DNA of 64,000 nt, from positions 248,001-312,000 of the forward strand of contig NZ_JACARO010000002.1 of assembly GCF_013386585.1 (NCBI RefSeq), written 5' to 3'. This DNA is from Pseudomonas sp. P7548 (GTDB taxonomy: Bacteria; Pseudomonadota; Gammaproteobacteria; Pseudomonadales; Pseudomonadaceae). Position numbers and translations under genes: made by a program. Positions 26,008 through 35,336 of this stretch are shown piece by piece. Every line of letters begins with the position of its first letter. Positions within the stretch are counted from its first letter, which is position 1. A model generated the notes under the pieces. That model saw nothing but the letters and a program-made list of their open reading frames with translations, had not been told where the DNA came from and did not search any database.

Positions 26008-27915
26008 ATGGCCACTCCCAGCGCTAGCTCCTATAACGCCGACGCCATCGAAGTCCTCTCGGGCCTCGACCCGGTGCGCAAACGCCCCGGCATGTACACC
26101 GACACCAGTCGGCCGAACCACCTTGCCCAGGAAGTCATCGACAACAGTGTCGACGAAGCCCTGGCGGGCCACGCCAAGTCGGTGCATGTCATTCTTCACG
26201 CTGACCATTCCCTGGAAGTGTCCGACGATGGTCGCGGCATGCCGGTGGACATCCACCCGGAAGAGGGTGTGCCTGGCGTCGAACTGATCCTCACCAAGCT
26301 CCACGCAGGTGGCAAGTTCTCCAACAAGAACTACCAGTTCTCCGGTGGCTTGCACGGTGTGGGGATTTCGGTGGTCAACGCCCTGTCCACACTGGTGCGG
26401 GTGCGGGTCAAGCGCGACGGCAACGAATACGAGATGACCTTCGCCGATGGCTACAAAGCCACCGACCTGGCCGTGATCGGCACCGTTGGCAAGCGCAACA
26501 CCGGCACCAGCGTGTACTTCGCGCCGGACCCGAAATACTTCGATTCGCCAAAATTCTCCATCAGCCGCCTCAAGCACGTGCTCAAGGCCAAGGCTGTGTT
26601 GTGCCCGGGCCTGCTGGTGACCTTTGAAGACAAAGGCACCGGTGAAAAGGTCGAGTGGCACTACGAAGACGGCCTGCGCTCTTACCTCGAAGACTCTGTC
26701 AGTGAGTTCGAGCGCCTGCCCAACGAGCCGTTCTGCGGCAGCCTGGCCGGTAATAAAGAAGCGGTCGACTGGGCGCTGCTGTGGTTGCCCGAGGGCGGCG
26801 ACAGCGTGCAGGAAAGCTACGTCAACCTGATCCCGACGGCCCAGGGCGGTACTCATGTCAACGGTTTGCGCCAGGGCCTGCTGGATGCCATGCGCGAATT
26901 CTGCGAATACCGCAGCCTGCTGCCACGTGGCGTGAAGCTGGCGCCGGAAGACGTGTGGGAGCGTATCGCGTTCGTGCTGTCGATGAAGATGCAGGAGCCG
27001 CAATTCTCCGGCCAGACCAAAGAGCGCCTGTCGTCCCGTGAGGCGGCGGCGTTTGTCTCCGGTGTGGTCAAAGACGCCTTCAGCCTGTGGCTCAACGAGC
27101 ACCCTGAGCTGGGCCTGGCCCTGGCCGAGCTGGCGATCAACAACGCCGGCCGCCGCCTGAAAGCCAGCAAGAAGGTCGAGCGCAAGCGCATCACCCAGGG
27201 CCCGGCTCTGCCCGGCAAGCTGGCCGATTGCGCCGGGCAAGACCCGATGCGCTCCGAACTGTTCCTGGTGGAAGGTGACTCCGCCGGTGGTTCCGCCAAG
27301 CAAGCGCGGGATAAGGAGTTCCAGGCGATCCTGCCGTTGCGCGGCAAGATCCTCAACACCTGGGAAGTCGATGGCAGTGAAGTCCTGGCCAGCCAGGAAG
27401 TGCACAACATCGCTGTGGCCATCGGTGTTGACCCGGGCGCAGCGGACATGAGCCAGCTGCGCTACGGCAAGATCTGCATCCTCGCCGACGCCGACTCCGA
27501 CGGCCTGCACATCGCCACGCTGCTGTGCGCACTGTTCGTGCAGCACTTCCGTCCGTTGGTGGATGCTGGCCACGTCTATGTCGCCATGCCACCGCTGTAC
27601 CGCATCGACCTGGGCAAGGAGATTTTCTACGCCCTGGACGAAGCCGAACGCGATGGCATCCTCGACCGCCTGGTGGCCGAGAAGAAACGCGGCAAGCCGC
27701 AGGTCACGCGATTCAAAGGCCTGGGTGAAATGAACCCGCCGCAACTGCGCGAAACCACCATGGACCCGAACACCCGGCGCCTGGTGCAGTTGACGTTGGG
27801 CGAAGACTTTGCCGAAACCTCGGAAATGATGGATATGCTGCTGGCGAAGAAACGCGCGCCGGACCGCAAGTCCTGGCTGGAATCCAAGGGCAATCTGGCC
27901 GAGGTTCTGGGCTGA
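26008..27915 (+). CDS. parE: DNA topoisomerase IV subunit B
   Basis: A 635-residue type IIA topoisomerase ATPase subunit. The GHKL ATP-binding region is at the N-terminus (EVIDNSVDEALAG, DDGRGMPVD, GGLHGVGISVVNALS), followed by the transducer and then the TOPRIM domain with VEGDSAGGSAKQARDKEFQ, PLRGKILNTW and DADSDGLHIATLL. It pairs with ParC to decatenate chromosomes. The segment around EGDSAGG and PLRGK, where quinolone-resistance changes can arise, looks wild type. The stop overlaps the next ATG by one base (TGATG). Confidence 0.98.
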   Translation: MATPSASSYNADAIEVLSGLDPVRKRPGMYTDTSRPNHLAQEVIDNSVDEALAGHAKSVHVILHADHSLEVSDDGRGMPVDIHPEEGVPGVELILTKLHAGGKFSNKNYQFSGGLHGVGISVVNALSTLVRVRVKRDGNEYEMTFADGYKATDLAVIGTVGKRNTGTSVYFAPDPKYFDSPKFSISRLKHVLKAKAVLCPGLLVTFEDKGTGEKVEWHYEDGLRSYLEDSVSEFERLPNEPFCGSLAGNKEAVDWALLWLPEGGDSVQESYVNLIPTAQGGTHVNGLRQGLLDAMREFCEYRSLLPRGVKLAPEDVWERIAFVLSMKMQEPQFSGQTKERLSSREAAAFVSGVVKDAFSLWLNEHPELGLALAELAINNAGRRLKASKKVERKRITQGPALPGKLADCAGQDPMRSELFLVEGDSAGGSAKQARDKEFQAILPLRGKILNTWEVDGSEVLASQEVHNIAVAIGVDPGAADMSQLRYGKICILADADSDGLHIATLLCALFVQHFRPLVDAGHVYVAMPPLYRIDLGKEIFYALDEAERDGILDRLVAEKKRGKPQVTRFKGLGEMNPPQLRETTMDPNTRRLVQLTLGEDFAETSEMMDMLLAKKRAPDRKSWLESKGNLAEVLG

Positions 27916-28910
27916 TGCGCACAGGTTTCGCCCTGGCGATCCTGATGTTGAGCGGGTTGGCGGCCACCCAGGTGGCTGCCGCGCCCGTTGCAGAACTGAA
28001 GCTGGTGTCCGAGCACCCGGTCGACGGCATGCGCGGCGGCAACCTCTCTGGCTTGGCCCTGTGTGGCAAGGACCTGTGGACGGTTTCCGATCGTGATGAT
28101 GACCAGATCTACCGCCTGGATATCAGCGCGCCGACCTGGCAGGCCGAAACCGTAAAGATCGACGTGCCACCGGTGCCCGAGTCCGGGTTGCCCTGGGGCC
28201 TGCGTTCGCGCACGAAGGTCGCTTCGTTCATTCGTGGCGGCGACCTGGATTTCGAAGGCATCACCTGCGATGCGGCGGGCAACCGCTACATTGTCAGCGA
28301 AGCCCATGCGGCGGTGCTGCAAGTGCCGGTCAGCGGTGAGTCGCAGTGGTTGAAGATCGCCCCGGGCATGGTGCGTGAAGCACGGGCCAGTGGCATGTTG
28401 CTGCACTTCAATGCGTTGTTTGAAGGCCTGGCGATCAATCCTGAAGGCAATCAACTCTGGTTGGCGGCCGAACGTGAGCGGCGCGGCCTGATCTCGATCA
28501 AGCGTGCGCAAAGCGTATGGGACTGCGATGGGCCCTGCGTGTTGCTGAGCGAGGCTGGCCAGGACGTACAGCCGTCGCAGTTCACCAACGCCAAGGCGGT
28601 GTCCAAGGACTTTGCCGACTTGGCGCTGTTCAACGGCAAGCTGTTTACCCTGGAGCGCAATGCGTTCCAGATTTGCCGGCGCGATGCGGTCACCGCCAAG
28701 GTTGAGCGGTGCTGGTCGTTTGCCGACGAAACCCTGACGCCCGAGCGTCGCTACGCCCAGCCGTATGGCCTGGCCGAAGCATTGGTGGTGGATGCTGACG
28801 GTGCCTGGCTGGGCATCGACAATAACTTCGGCCCGCGCGCCGATGGTGAAAAACGCCCGGTGGTCTATCGTTTTGCCGCCCCGGCCGGTGGCTGGAGTGC
28901 CCAGCCATGA
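27915..28910 (+). CDS. Secreted esterase-like phytase family protein
   Basis: A 331-residue exported protein. A signal peptide of about 22 residues (hydrophobic, ending AAAP) precedes a repetitive beta-propeller-like body with segments such as LSGLALCGKDLWTVSDRDD, GGDLDFEGITCDAAGNRYIVSE, FEGLAINPEGNQLWLAAER and GAWLGIDNNFGPRADGEKRP. These match the pattern of the esterase-like activity of phytase family, in which blades of a propeller bind calcium and phosphate. The real substrate is unknown. It overlaps parE by one base and is followed by parC after 70 bp, so it is embedded in the topoisomerase IV locus. Confidence 0.82.
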   Translation: MRTGFALAILMLSGLAATQVAAAPVAELKLVSEHPVDGMRGGNLSGLALCGKDLWTVSDRDDDQIYRLDISAPTWQAETVKIDVPPVPESGLPWGLRSRTKVASFIRGGDLDFEGITCDAAGNRYIVSEAHAAVLQVPVSGESQWLKIAPGMVREARASGMLLHFNALFEGLAINPEGNQLWLAAERERRGLISIKRAQSVWDCDGPCVLLSEAGQDVQPSQFTNAKAVSKDFADLALFNGKLFTLERNAFQICRRDAVTAKVERCWSFADETLTPERRYAQPYGLAEALVVDADGAWLGIDNNFGPRADGEKRPVVYRFAAPAGGWSAQP

Positions 28911-28980
28911 ACGTGAATTTTCTTGAATTGACCCGACGTCGCGACATTTTCGCTGCGTCTTACCAAATGATGAGGCCCGC

Positions 28981-31245
28981 ATGAGTGACATCCTCGCAGA
29001 CAGCTTAGATGGCGTAGAACGCCGGTCGCTGGCTGACTTCACCGAAAATGCCTACCTCAACTACTCCATGTACGTGATCATGGACCGTGCCTTGCCGCAT
29101 ATCGGCGACGGCCTGAAGCCCGTGCAACGGCGCATCATCTACGCCATGAGTGAGTTGGGCCTGGATGCCGATTCCAAGCACAAGAAGTCGGCGCGTACCG
29201 TCGGTGACGTGCTCGGTAAGTTCCACCCCCACGGCGACTCCGCCTGCTACGAAGCCATGGTGCTGATGGCCCAGCCGTTCAGCTACCGGTACACGCTGGT
29301 GGACGGCCAGGGCAACTGGGGGGCGCCGGATGATCCCAAGTCTTTCGCCGCCATGCGGTACACCGAAGCGCGACTTTCGCGTTATTCGGAAGTGCTGCTG
29401 AGCGAATTGGGGCAGGGCACCGCTGACTGGGGCCCGAACTTCGACGGTACCCTCGACGAACCCCTGGTGTTGCCAGCACGTTTGCCGAATATCCTGCTCA
29501 ATGGCACCACCGGTATCGCCGTGGGCATGGCCACCGACGTGCCACCGCACAACCTGCGGGAAGTCGCCACGGCCTGCGTGCGCTTGCTCGATGAGCCCAA
29601 GGCCACGGTGGAACAGCTCTGCGAGCACATCCAGGGGCCGGACTACCCGACTGAAGCGGAAATCATCACGCCGCGCGCCGACTTGCTGAAAATGTACGAA
29701 ACCGGCAAGGGCTCGGTGCGCATGCGCGCCGTGTACCACGTCGAAGACGGCGACATCATCGTCACCGCGCTGCCGCACCAGGTGTCCGGCGCCAAGGTGC
29801 TGGAACAGATCGCCGCGCTGATGCAGGCCAAGCCGTCGAAGTTGCCGCAGGTTGCCGACTTGCGCGACGAATCCGACCACGAGAACCCGTGCCGCATCGT
29901 GATCATCCCGACCAACAGCCGGGTCGACCACGAAGTGCTGATGCAGCACCTGTTTGCCAGCACCGACCTTGAGTCCAGCTATCGGGTCAACGTCAACATC
30001 ATTGGCCTGGACGGCAAGCCGCAGCTCAAGAACCTGCGCAACCTGCTGGTGGAGTGGCTGGAGTTCCGCATACAGACCGTGCGTCGCCGCCTGCAATTTC
30101 GCCTCGACAAGGTCGAGCGCCGCCTGCACCTGTTGGACGGCTTGCTGATTGCCTATCTCAACCTGGACAGAGTGATCCACATCATCCGCACGGCCGAACA
30201 CCCGAAGGCCGAGCTGATCGCCGAGTTCCAGCTGAGCGAGATCCAGGCCGACTACATCCTCGACACCCGCTTGCGCCAGTTGGCACGACTGGAAGAAATG
30301 AAGCTGCGCGACGAGCAGGATGCCCTGCTCAAGGAGCAAGCCAAGCTGCAGGCCCTGCTGGGCAGCGAAGCCAAGCTCAAGAAGCTGGTGCGCAGCGAAT
30401 TGATCAAAGACGCCGAAACCTACGGTGATGACCGTCGCTCGCCGATCGTTCAGCGCGCTGAGGCGAAAGCTCTGACAGAAACCGAGCTGCTGCCAAACGA
30501 GAAAATTACCGTCGTTCTGTCGGAAAAGGGTTGGGTTCGTTCAGCCAAAGGGCATGATATTGACGCCACTGGCTTGTCGTACAAGGCTGGCGACGGGTTC
30601 AAGACCGCCGCAGCCGGGCGTTCCAACCAGTTTGCGGTGTTTATCGACTCGACCGGGCGCAGCTATTCGGTGCCGGCCCATACGTTGCCATCCGCACGGG
30701 GGCAGGGCGAGCCGCTTACCGGGCGCCTCACGCCGCCACCGGGGGCAAACTTCGAGTGTGTGCTGCTGCCCGACGATGACGCGCTGTATGTGATCGCTTC
30801 CGACGCCGGGTATGGCTTTGTCGTGAAAGGCGAAGACCTGCAGGCCAAGAACAAGGCGGGCAAGGCACTGTTGAGCCTGCCGAACAACGCCAAGGTGATC
30901 CTGCCGCGTCCGGTGGATGACCGTGATAGCAATTGGCTGGCGTCGGTGACCACCGAAGGCCGCTTGCTGGTCTTCAAGATCAGCGACCTGCCGCAACTGG
31001 GCAAAGGTAAAGGCAACAAGATCATTGGTATCCCGGGCGAGCGCGTGGCCAGTCGCGAAGAGTACGTGACCGACATCGCGGTGATCCCGGAAGGCGCTAC
31101 CCTGGTGCTTCAAGCCGGCAAGCGTACGCTGTCGCTGCGCCCCGACGACCTTGAGCACTACAAGGGCGAGCGCGGCCGGCGTGGTAACAAACTGCCGCGT
31201 GGCTTCCAGCGTGTGGATGCTTTGTTGGTAGAAACGCCGGTTTAA
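28981..31245 (+). CDS. parC: DNA topoisomerase IV subunit A
   Basis: A 754-residue breakage-reunion subunit. The catalytic Tyr is Tyr127 in [11 protein letters not shown], and the quinolone-resistance region reads [15 protein letters not shown] with Ser87 and Glu91, which are the susceptible wild-type residues. The winged-helix/tower domain is followed by a C-terminal beta-pinwheel of about 250 residues. It forms the A2B2 enzyme with ParE, separates daughter chromosomes and relaxes positive supercoils. ATG at 28981 is preceded by a GAGG at modest spacing. Confidence 0.98.
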   Translation: MSDILADSLDGVERRSLADFTENAYLNYSMYVIMDRALPHIGDGLKPVQRRIIYAMSELGLDADSKHKKSARTVGDVLGKFHPHGDSACYEAMVLMAQPFSYRYTLVDGQGNWGAPDDPKSFAAMRYTEARLSRYSEVLLSELGQGTADWGPNFDGTLDEPLVLPARLPNILLNGTTGIAVGMATDVPPHNLREVATACVRLLDEPKATVEQLCEHIQGPDYPTEAEIITPRADLLKMYETGKGSVRMRAVYHVEDGDIIVTALPHQVSGAKVLEQIAALMQAKPSKLPQVADLRDESDHENPCRIVIIPTNSRVDHEVLMQHLFASTDLESSYRVNVNIIGLDGKPQLKNLRNLLVEWLEFRIQTVRRRLQFRLDKVERRLHLLDGLLIAYLNLDRVIHIIRTAEHPKAELIAEFQLSEIQADYILDTRLRQLARLEEMKLRDEQDALLKEQAKLQALLGSEAKLKKLVRSELIKDAETYGDDRRSPIVQRAEAKALTETELLPNEKITVVLSEKGWVRSAKGHDIDATGLSYKAGDGFKTAAAGRSNQFAVFIDSTGRSYSVPAHTLPSARGQGEPLTGRLTPPPGANFECVLLPDDDALYVIASDAGYGFVVKGEDLQAKNKAGKALLSLPNNAKVILPRPVDDRDSNWLASVTTEGRLLVFKISDLPQLGKGKGNKIIGIPGERVASREEYVTDIAVIPEGATLVLQAGKRTLSLRPDDLEHYKGERGRRGNKLPRGFQRVDALLVETPV

Positions 31246-31260
31246 CGCCGATTAGAGCCC

Positions 31261-31288
31261 CCGATCTACGATTTAACGCGTAGATCGG
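31261..31288 (+). terminator. Hairpin after parC, possible terminator
   Basis: A perfect 10-bp stem, CCGATCTACG paired with CGTAGATCGG, with an 8-nt loop, 15 bp after the parC stop. The T-tract is poor (CGCTTTGG), so it may slow or end transcription with help from Rho, or protect the 3' end. No gene is seen in the rest of the 31246-31418 gap. Confidence 0.5.
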
Positions 31289-31421
31289 CGCTTTGGCGCT
31301 GGAGTCATGGCGCATATTCACGGATGATATGGCCTTTCCAACGCCGGCGTGGCCGAGCGTGTTTAGGTTATTTTTAGTATTACATTGTGGTTCGCCTTGT
31401 GGCAGCCACCTGGATGGGATG

Positions 31422-32129
31422 ATGACTGCTCCACGCCTTCCTCTAATTTTGATGCTCGCTGGCCTTCTGGGGCTGGCGGGTTGCAGCACACACCAGCCTG
31501 TGTCGCTGTACCAGCTGGACAGCGGAAGTCCGGCTCAGCCAGCTCAAACCGCTGGTATGGCCGTATTGCTGGGCCCGGTAGTCGTTGCGGACTACCTGCA
31601 ACGCGAAACCCTGCTGCAACGTCAGAACGATGGCAGCCTCCAAGGTTCCACTGACGGTCGTTGGGCGGGCAGTTTGTCCTCCGACATCAACCAGCTGATG
31701 CTGCGCCAGGTGGCGGGTCAGTTGGACAGCCAGCGTGTGGTGCTGGCGCCTGCACCCACCGGGTTCACCCCGGATGTGCAGGTGTTGCTGACCATCACGC
31801 GGCTCGATTCGGGCGCTTCGCAACCGGCGATCCTGGATGCACAGTGGCGTTTGATCGACCGTCGCGGGCAAGTGCGGGACAACCGTATCGTGCACCTGCA
31901 GGAAGAACACACCGGTACCACCGCGTCCCAGGTCCAGGCCCAGGGCGTGTTGTTGCAGCACTTGGCACAGCAGTTGTCGGTGGCCCTCAAGCCGCTGGCT
32001 AACCAGCCGCCGATTGCCGAGGCACCGCGCAAGCAGGCTCCGGCCCCGGCCAAGCCTGCTGAGCCGCAGAAGCCAAAGATGCCGATGGCCACGCCAATCC
32101 GTACGGATATGGAAGTGTTCAGGTTCTAA
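31422..32129 (+). CDS. PqiC-family ABC-transport auxiliary lipoprotein
   Basis: A 235-residue outer-membrane-type lipoprotein. The signal MTAPRLPLILMLAGLLGLAGC gives the lipidated Cys at residue 21, and the mature start STHQPVSLYQLDSG is typical of the PqiC/YmbA family. The central LLGPVVVADYLQRETLLQR and the RWAGSLSSDINQLMLRQV stretch match the family fold. PqiC proteins work with MCE-type PqiA/PqiB systems in lipid transport, but no such partner is encoded nearby. The C-terminal tail is Pro/Lys/Ala rich. Two adjacent ATGs (31419, 31422) are possible starts. A good terminator follows. Confidence 0.82.
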   Translation: MTAPRLPLILMLAGLLGLAGCSTHQPVSLYQLDSGSPAQPAQTAGMAVLLGPVVVADYLQRETLLQRQNDGSLQGSTDGRWAGSLSSDINQLMLRQVAGQLDSQRVVLAPAPTGFTPDVQVLLTITRLDSGASQPAILDAQWRLIDRRGQVRDNRIVHLQEEHTGTTASQVQAQGVLLQHLAQQLSVALKPLANQPPIAEAPRKQAPAPAKPAEPQKPKMPMATPIRTDMEVFRF

Positions 32130-32144
32130 GCGCAATGCAGATAC

Positions 32145-32177
32145 AAAAAAGGCCCGCTGATTCAGCGGGCCTTTTTG
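32145..32177. terminator. Rho-independent terminator
   Basis: An A-tract, then GGCCCGCTGA, a two-base loop, TCAGCGGGCC and a run of T. The symmetric A/T flanks make it effective in both directions between the PqiC-like gene and the convergent membrane-protein gene. Confidence 0.93.
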
Positions 32178-32211
32178 TTTGTACGAGATTTGAGTGACAC
32201 CGAAGATCAAC

Positions 32212-32301
32212 TGTGGGAGCGGGCTTGCCCGCGAAACCGGTGGTTCAGTCACCGATGTATCCGGCTGACATTCCGCATTCGCGAGCAAGCCCGCTCCCAC
32301 A
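32212..32301. repeat. REPIN of the GAGCGGGCTTGC type
   Basis: TGTGGGAGCGGGCTTGCCCG on the left is mirrored on the right by GAGCAAGCCCGCTCCCACA. It lies between convergent genes just after the terminator. Confidence 0.92.
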
Positions 32302-32319
32302 GGGGTTATGTGGCGATCA

Positions 32320-33849
32320 TCAAGGTTTTGTACGGGTCTCGTGCATCCGCGCCAGTTGTCGCTCAAGCATCGACGGGTATGGCTCCATCAACCGCTCCAC
32401 GCAGCTTGCGCCCTCAGGGCTGGCAATCGGGCGGATGCGTGCACGCTGGCGGATCAGCGTGTCTTCACTGATCTTGCGTTCAACCAGCAGCAGGTTGCGG
32501 CTGTGCTGGGACAAGGCCAGTGCATCCTGGGCGATTTCGGTGAGCAGCAGGTCGATCTGGCTGATGCCGAACAGGTCGTCGCCCACCGTCAGGCCCAGTT
32601 GCAGTTGCAAGGTAATGCCGCTGTCGGCCACTTCGATTTGCAGGGCATGGCCCAGGGCACGCAGCAACTCGCCGCAGCAGATGGCGTTGGTCAGGTAGTC
32701 TTCGCCGCTGTCTTCACTATGGAACAGCATCAGCGTACTGCCATCGTTCAGAGTATGCAGCTCGCTCTGGTACAGCGAGGCCGCCTGGTCCAGGCAGTCG
32801 CGGTAGCGCTCCAGCAGCTCGGTCAGGCGGGCGCGGGGCAGGCGGCGCAGTTGGTCCTGGGCACCCAGTTGCACCGCCAGTACGGCGCTGTGCTGAGGCT
32901 CGGCGTTCTTCACTGGCACGGGCTTGGGCGCTGCAACTGGGGCCGATGAGTTGTCGCGCAAGTCGGCGAACGGGTCTTCGTCGTCCAGTTCGTCTTCTTC
33001 AGCCCTGATCACCTGGCGGGTCGCTGGCTTGAGGCCAGCCACCGGCGTGCTTTCATCAAAACCCGGGTCGCGCAGGTTGCGCACTTCAAACTCAGGTTCA
33101 TCGTCGTAGTCGACGTCATCGAATTCAGGCTCTGGTTCCGGCTCGCGCACGGCCGGTTCCGGGGCGAAACTGGCGTGCAACTGGCGGGCGAGGTCGCCGA
33201 TTTCATCCTGGCGGTCGGTGGCCGGGGTGTGTTCGTCGATATCGCGCAGCCAGATGCGCAGTTGCATCAGAGGCGTGGAGATGTGCCGGCCCAGGCGCAG
33301 GCTCAAGGCCAGGGCCAATGCCAGCAGGATCGCGCTCAAAATGCCCATGCTTTGCAGGCTGATGGTCATCGGCTGCTGGAACTGTTGCATGTCGAGGCTG
33401 ATGCGCAGTTGGCCGGCCTTCACGTCCTGGAACGTGATATTGCTGGAGTACAGGCCTTCGACTTCGCCCAACAGGCCGTTTTTCGGGCGCTGCCCGGCTT
33501 CGGCCATGATCCGGTTGTCCACGCTGTAGATGGCGGCATGGGCCACCAGCGGGTTCTTGGTCAGGTTGTTGAGCAGCACGTTGAGGCTGAGGATGTCGTT
33601 GGACACCAGCAGCTCAGTCGCCGAGGTGGCGGTCTGGGTGGTCAGGCTCTCGCCCAGGGCGTCGGCTTGCTCGTGCATGGCCTGCTTGAACTGCAACCCC
33701 ATCACGCAGGCGTAGATCACCAGGGCCAGGGCGACCAGGATCACGTTATGGCTGGCGATGCGTAATGCGATCGGTACACGGCGGTGGCGCAGTGCCCGGA
33801 AGATCAGCAGGAAGAAGTTATCGGTTTTTACTGGCGTGGGCCGGTTCAC
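32320..33849 (-). CDS. AhpA/YtjB (SMP_2) membrane protein with a C-terminal cyclase-like region
   Basis: A protein of about 509 residues, read from GTG at 33849 (an in-frame ATG at 33912 is possible but cuts into the serB promoter area). Residues 25-50 and 165-190 are transmembrane segments bracketing a periplasmic domain, the arrangement of YtjB/SMP proteins that sit beside serB in enterobacteria, as here. A HAMP-like stretch follows, then a very acidic linker (runs of Glu, Asp and Pro near residues 235-300). Residues 320-460 look like a class III nucleotide-cyclase fold: HSAVLAVQLG, a helix, LNDGSTLMLFH, LQLQLGLTVGDD and NLLLVERK. The metal-binding Asp residues of active cyclases are not in place. 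Function unknown. Confidence 0.8.
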   Translation of the reverse strand: MNRPTPVKTDNFFLLIFRALRHRRVPIALRIASHNVILVALALVIYACVMGLQFKQAMHEQADALGESLTTQTATSATELLVSNDILSLNVLLNNLTKNPLVAHAAIYSVDNRIMAEAGQRPKNGLLGEVEGLYSSNITFQDVKAGQLRISLDMQQFQQPMTISLQSMGILSAILLALALALSLRLGRHISTPLMQLRIWLRDIDEHTPATDRQDEIGDLARQLHASFAPEPAVREPEPEPEFDDVDYDDEPEFEVRNLRDPGFDESTPVAGLKPATRQVIRAEEDELDDEDPFADLRDNSSAPVAAPKPVPVKNAEPQHSAVLAVQLGAQDQLRRLPRARLTELLERYRDCLDQAASLYQSELHTLNDGSTLMLFHSEDSGEDYLTNAICCGELLRALGHALQIEVADSGITLQLQLGLTVGDDLFGISQIDLLLTEIAQDALALSQHSRNLLLVERKISEDTLIRQRARIRPIASPEGASCVERLMEPYPSMLERQLARMHETRTKP

Positions 33850-33982
33850 TTGCGCTCGGCTCTTGGTCCGTGAAGTTGACGCGCAGTATAGCGACAGCCC
33901 TAGAACCGGCAAAGCGCTGGCTGTGCCCGATGGTCACTGAAAGTGGGTAGAATGCGGTTTTTTTCCAGCCTGGGGGTGCGCT

Positions 33983-35197
33983 TTGCGCGAAATTGTCCTG
34001 ATTAACATCACCGGTGAAGACCGTCCGGGTCTTACTGCGGCTATTACCGGCGTTCTGGCCCAGGGTGGTGTGAACATTCTCGACATCGGCCAGGCAGTGA
34101 TCCACGACACCCTGTCGTTCGGCATCCTGGTGGAGATCCCGAGCACTGAACAGGCGTCCTCGGTCCTCAAGGACATCCTGTTTACGGCGTACAAGCTGGA
34201 TCAGCAGGTGCGTTTCACCCCGGTGTCCGAAGAGGACTACCAGCATTGGGTGGCGGGCCAGGGCAAGAAGCGCCACATCGTGACCCTGCTGACCCGCAAG
34301 GTAACCGCCGAACAATTGCAGCGTGTCAGCGCTATCACCGCGCAATACGGCCTGAATATCGACCATATCGACCGTCTGTCGGGCCGCATGCCTTTGGACA
34401 CGCCGGCCGACAAAGGCAAGGGTTGCATCGAGTTCTCCGTGCGCGGCGAACCGGCTGACCCGCAAGCGCTGCGCGCCGAGTTCCTCAGCGTGGCCCAGGC
34501 GCTGAATGTCGACATCGCCTTCCAGGAGGATTCGCTGTTCCGTCGCAACCGCCGCCTGGCCGTGTTCGACATGGACTCCACGCTGATTGAAGCCGAAGTC
34601 ATCGACGAACTGGCCAAGGCGGCCGGTGTGGGTGAGCAGGTCTCTGAAATCACCGAGCGCGCCATGGCGGGTGAGCTGGACTTCCGTGCAAGCTTCAAGG
34701 AGCGTCTGGCGCTGCTCAAGGGCCTGGACGTCAGCGTGCTGGATTCCATCGGCGCCTCCCTGCGCCTGACCGAAGGCGCCGAGACCCTGTTCGCCGAACT
34801 CAAGCGCCTGGGCTACAAGACCGCGATCCTGTCCGGTGGCTTCACCTACTTCGCCAAGCAATTGCAGGCCAAGCTGGGCATCGACTACGTGTTCGCCAAC
34901 GAGCTGGAAGTGGTGGATGGCAAGGTGACGGGCGTGGCGGTCGAGCCGATTGTGGACGCGCAGCGCAAGGCGGATCTGCTGAAGGAATTGGCCCACAAGG
35001 AAGGCTTGCGTCTGGAGCAGACCATTGCGGTCGGCGACGGTGCGAACGATTTGCCGATGCTGGCGATTGCCGGGCTGGGTGTGGCGTTCCGCGCCAAGCC
35101 GTTGGTGAAGCAGTCGGCCAAGCAGGCGATTTCGACGTTGGGGTTGGATGGCGTGCTGTATCTGCTGGGCTTCCGCGACCGCGACGGACAGCTGTAA
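33983..35197 (+). CDS. serB: Phosphoserine phosphatase SerB
   Basis: A 404-residue enzyme that makes L-serine from phosphoserine. The N-terminal half holds two ACT-type regulatory domains (REIVLINITGEDRPGLTAAI opening; the second starts near KKRHIVTLLTRKV). The C-terminal HAD domain has the nucleophile in VFDMDSTLIEAEVID near residue 195, SGGFTYF, and GDGANDLPML for the metal. It is longer than the E. coli enzyme because of the duplicated ACT region, as usual in pseudomonads. The start is TTG at 33983 with GGGGGTG upstream. A TAGAAT at 33948-33953 is a possible -10 element. Confidence 0.95.
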   Translation: MREIVLINITGEDRPGLTAAITGVLAQGGVNILDIGQAVIHDTLSFGILVEIPSTEQASSVLKDILFTAYKLDQQVRFTPVSEEDYQHWVAGQGKKRHIVTLLTRKVTAEQLQRVSAITAQYGLNIDHIDRLSGRMPLDTPADKGKGCIEFSVRGEPADPQALRAEFLSVAQALNVDIAFQEDSLFRRNRRLAVFDMDSTLIEAEVIDELAKAAGVGEQVSEITERAMAGELDFRASFKERLALLKGLDVSVLDSIGASLRLTEGAETLFAELKRLGYKTAILSGGFTYFAKQLQAKLGIDYVFANELEVVDGKVTGVAVEPIVDAQRKADLLKELAHKEGLRLEQTIAVGDGANDLPMLAIAGLGVAFRAKPLVKQSAKQAISTLGLDGVLYLLGFRDRDGQL

Positions 35198-35220
35198 CTG
35201 AAGAAATACGGTCAAAAAAA

Positions 35221-35309
35221 TGTGGGAGCGGGCTTGCTCGCGAAGGCGGTGGTTCAGTCACAGATATATGAACTGATACACCGCCTTCGCGAGCAAGCCC
35301 GCTCCCACA
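35221..35309. repeat. REPIN of the GAGCGGGCTTGCTCGCGAA type, plus a decayed half
   Basis: TGTGGGAGCGGGCTTGCTCG faces its reverse complement across about 50 bp. A degenerate extra half (AAGCCCGTCCCACAGTGGG) follows directly to about 35328. It lies between convergent serB and psd. Confidence 0.92.
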
Positions 35310-35336
35310 CAAGCCCGTCCCACAGTGGGTTTTACG

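Noticed and set aside
25993..27744. A 583-residue minus-strand frame opposite parE
   Set aside because: parE is unambiguous on the plus strand; the antisense product has low-complexity His/Gln/Val/Gly content.
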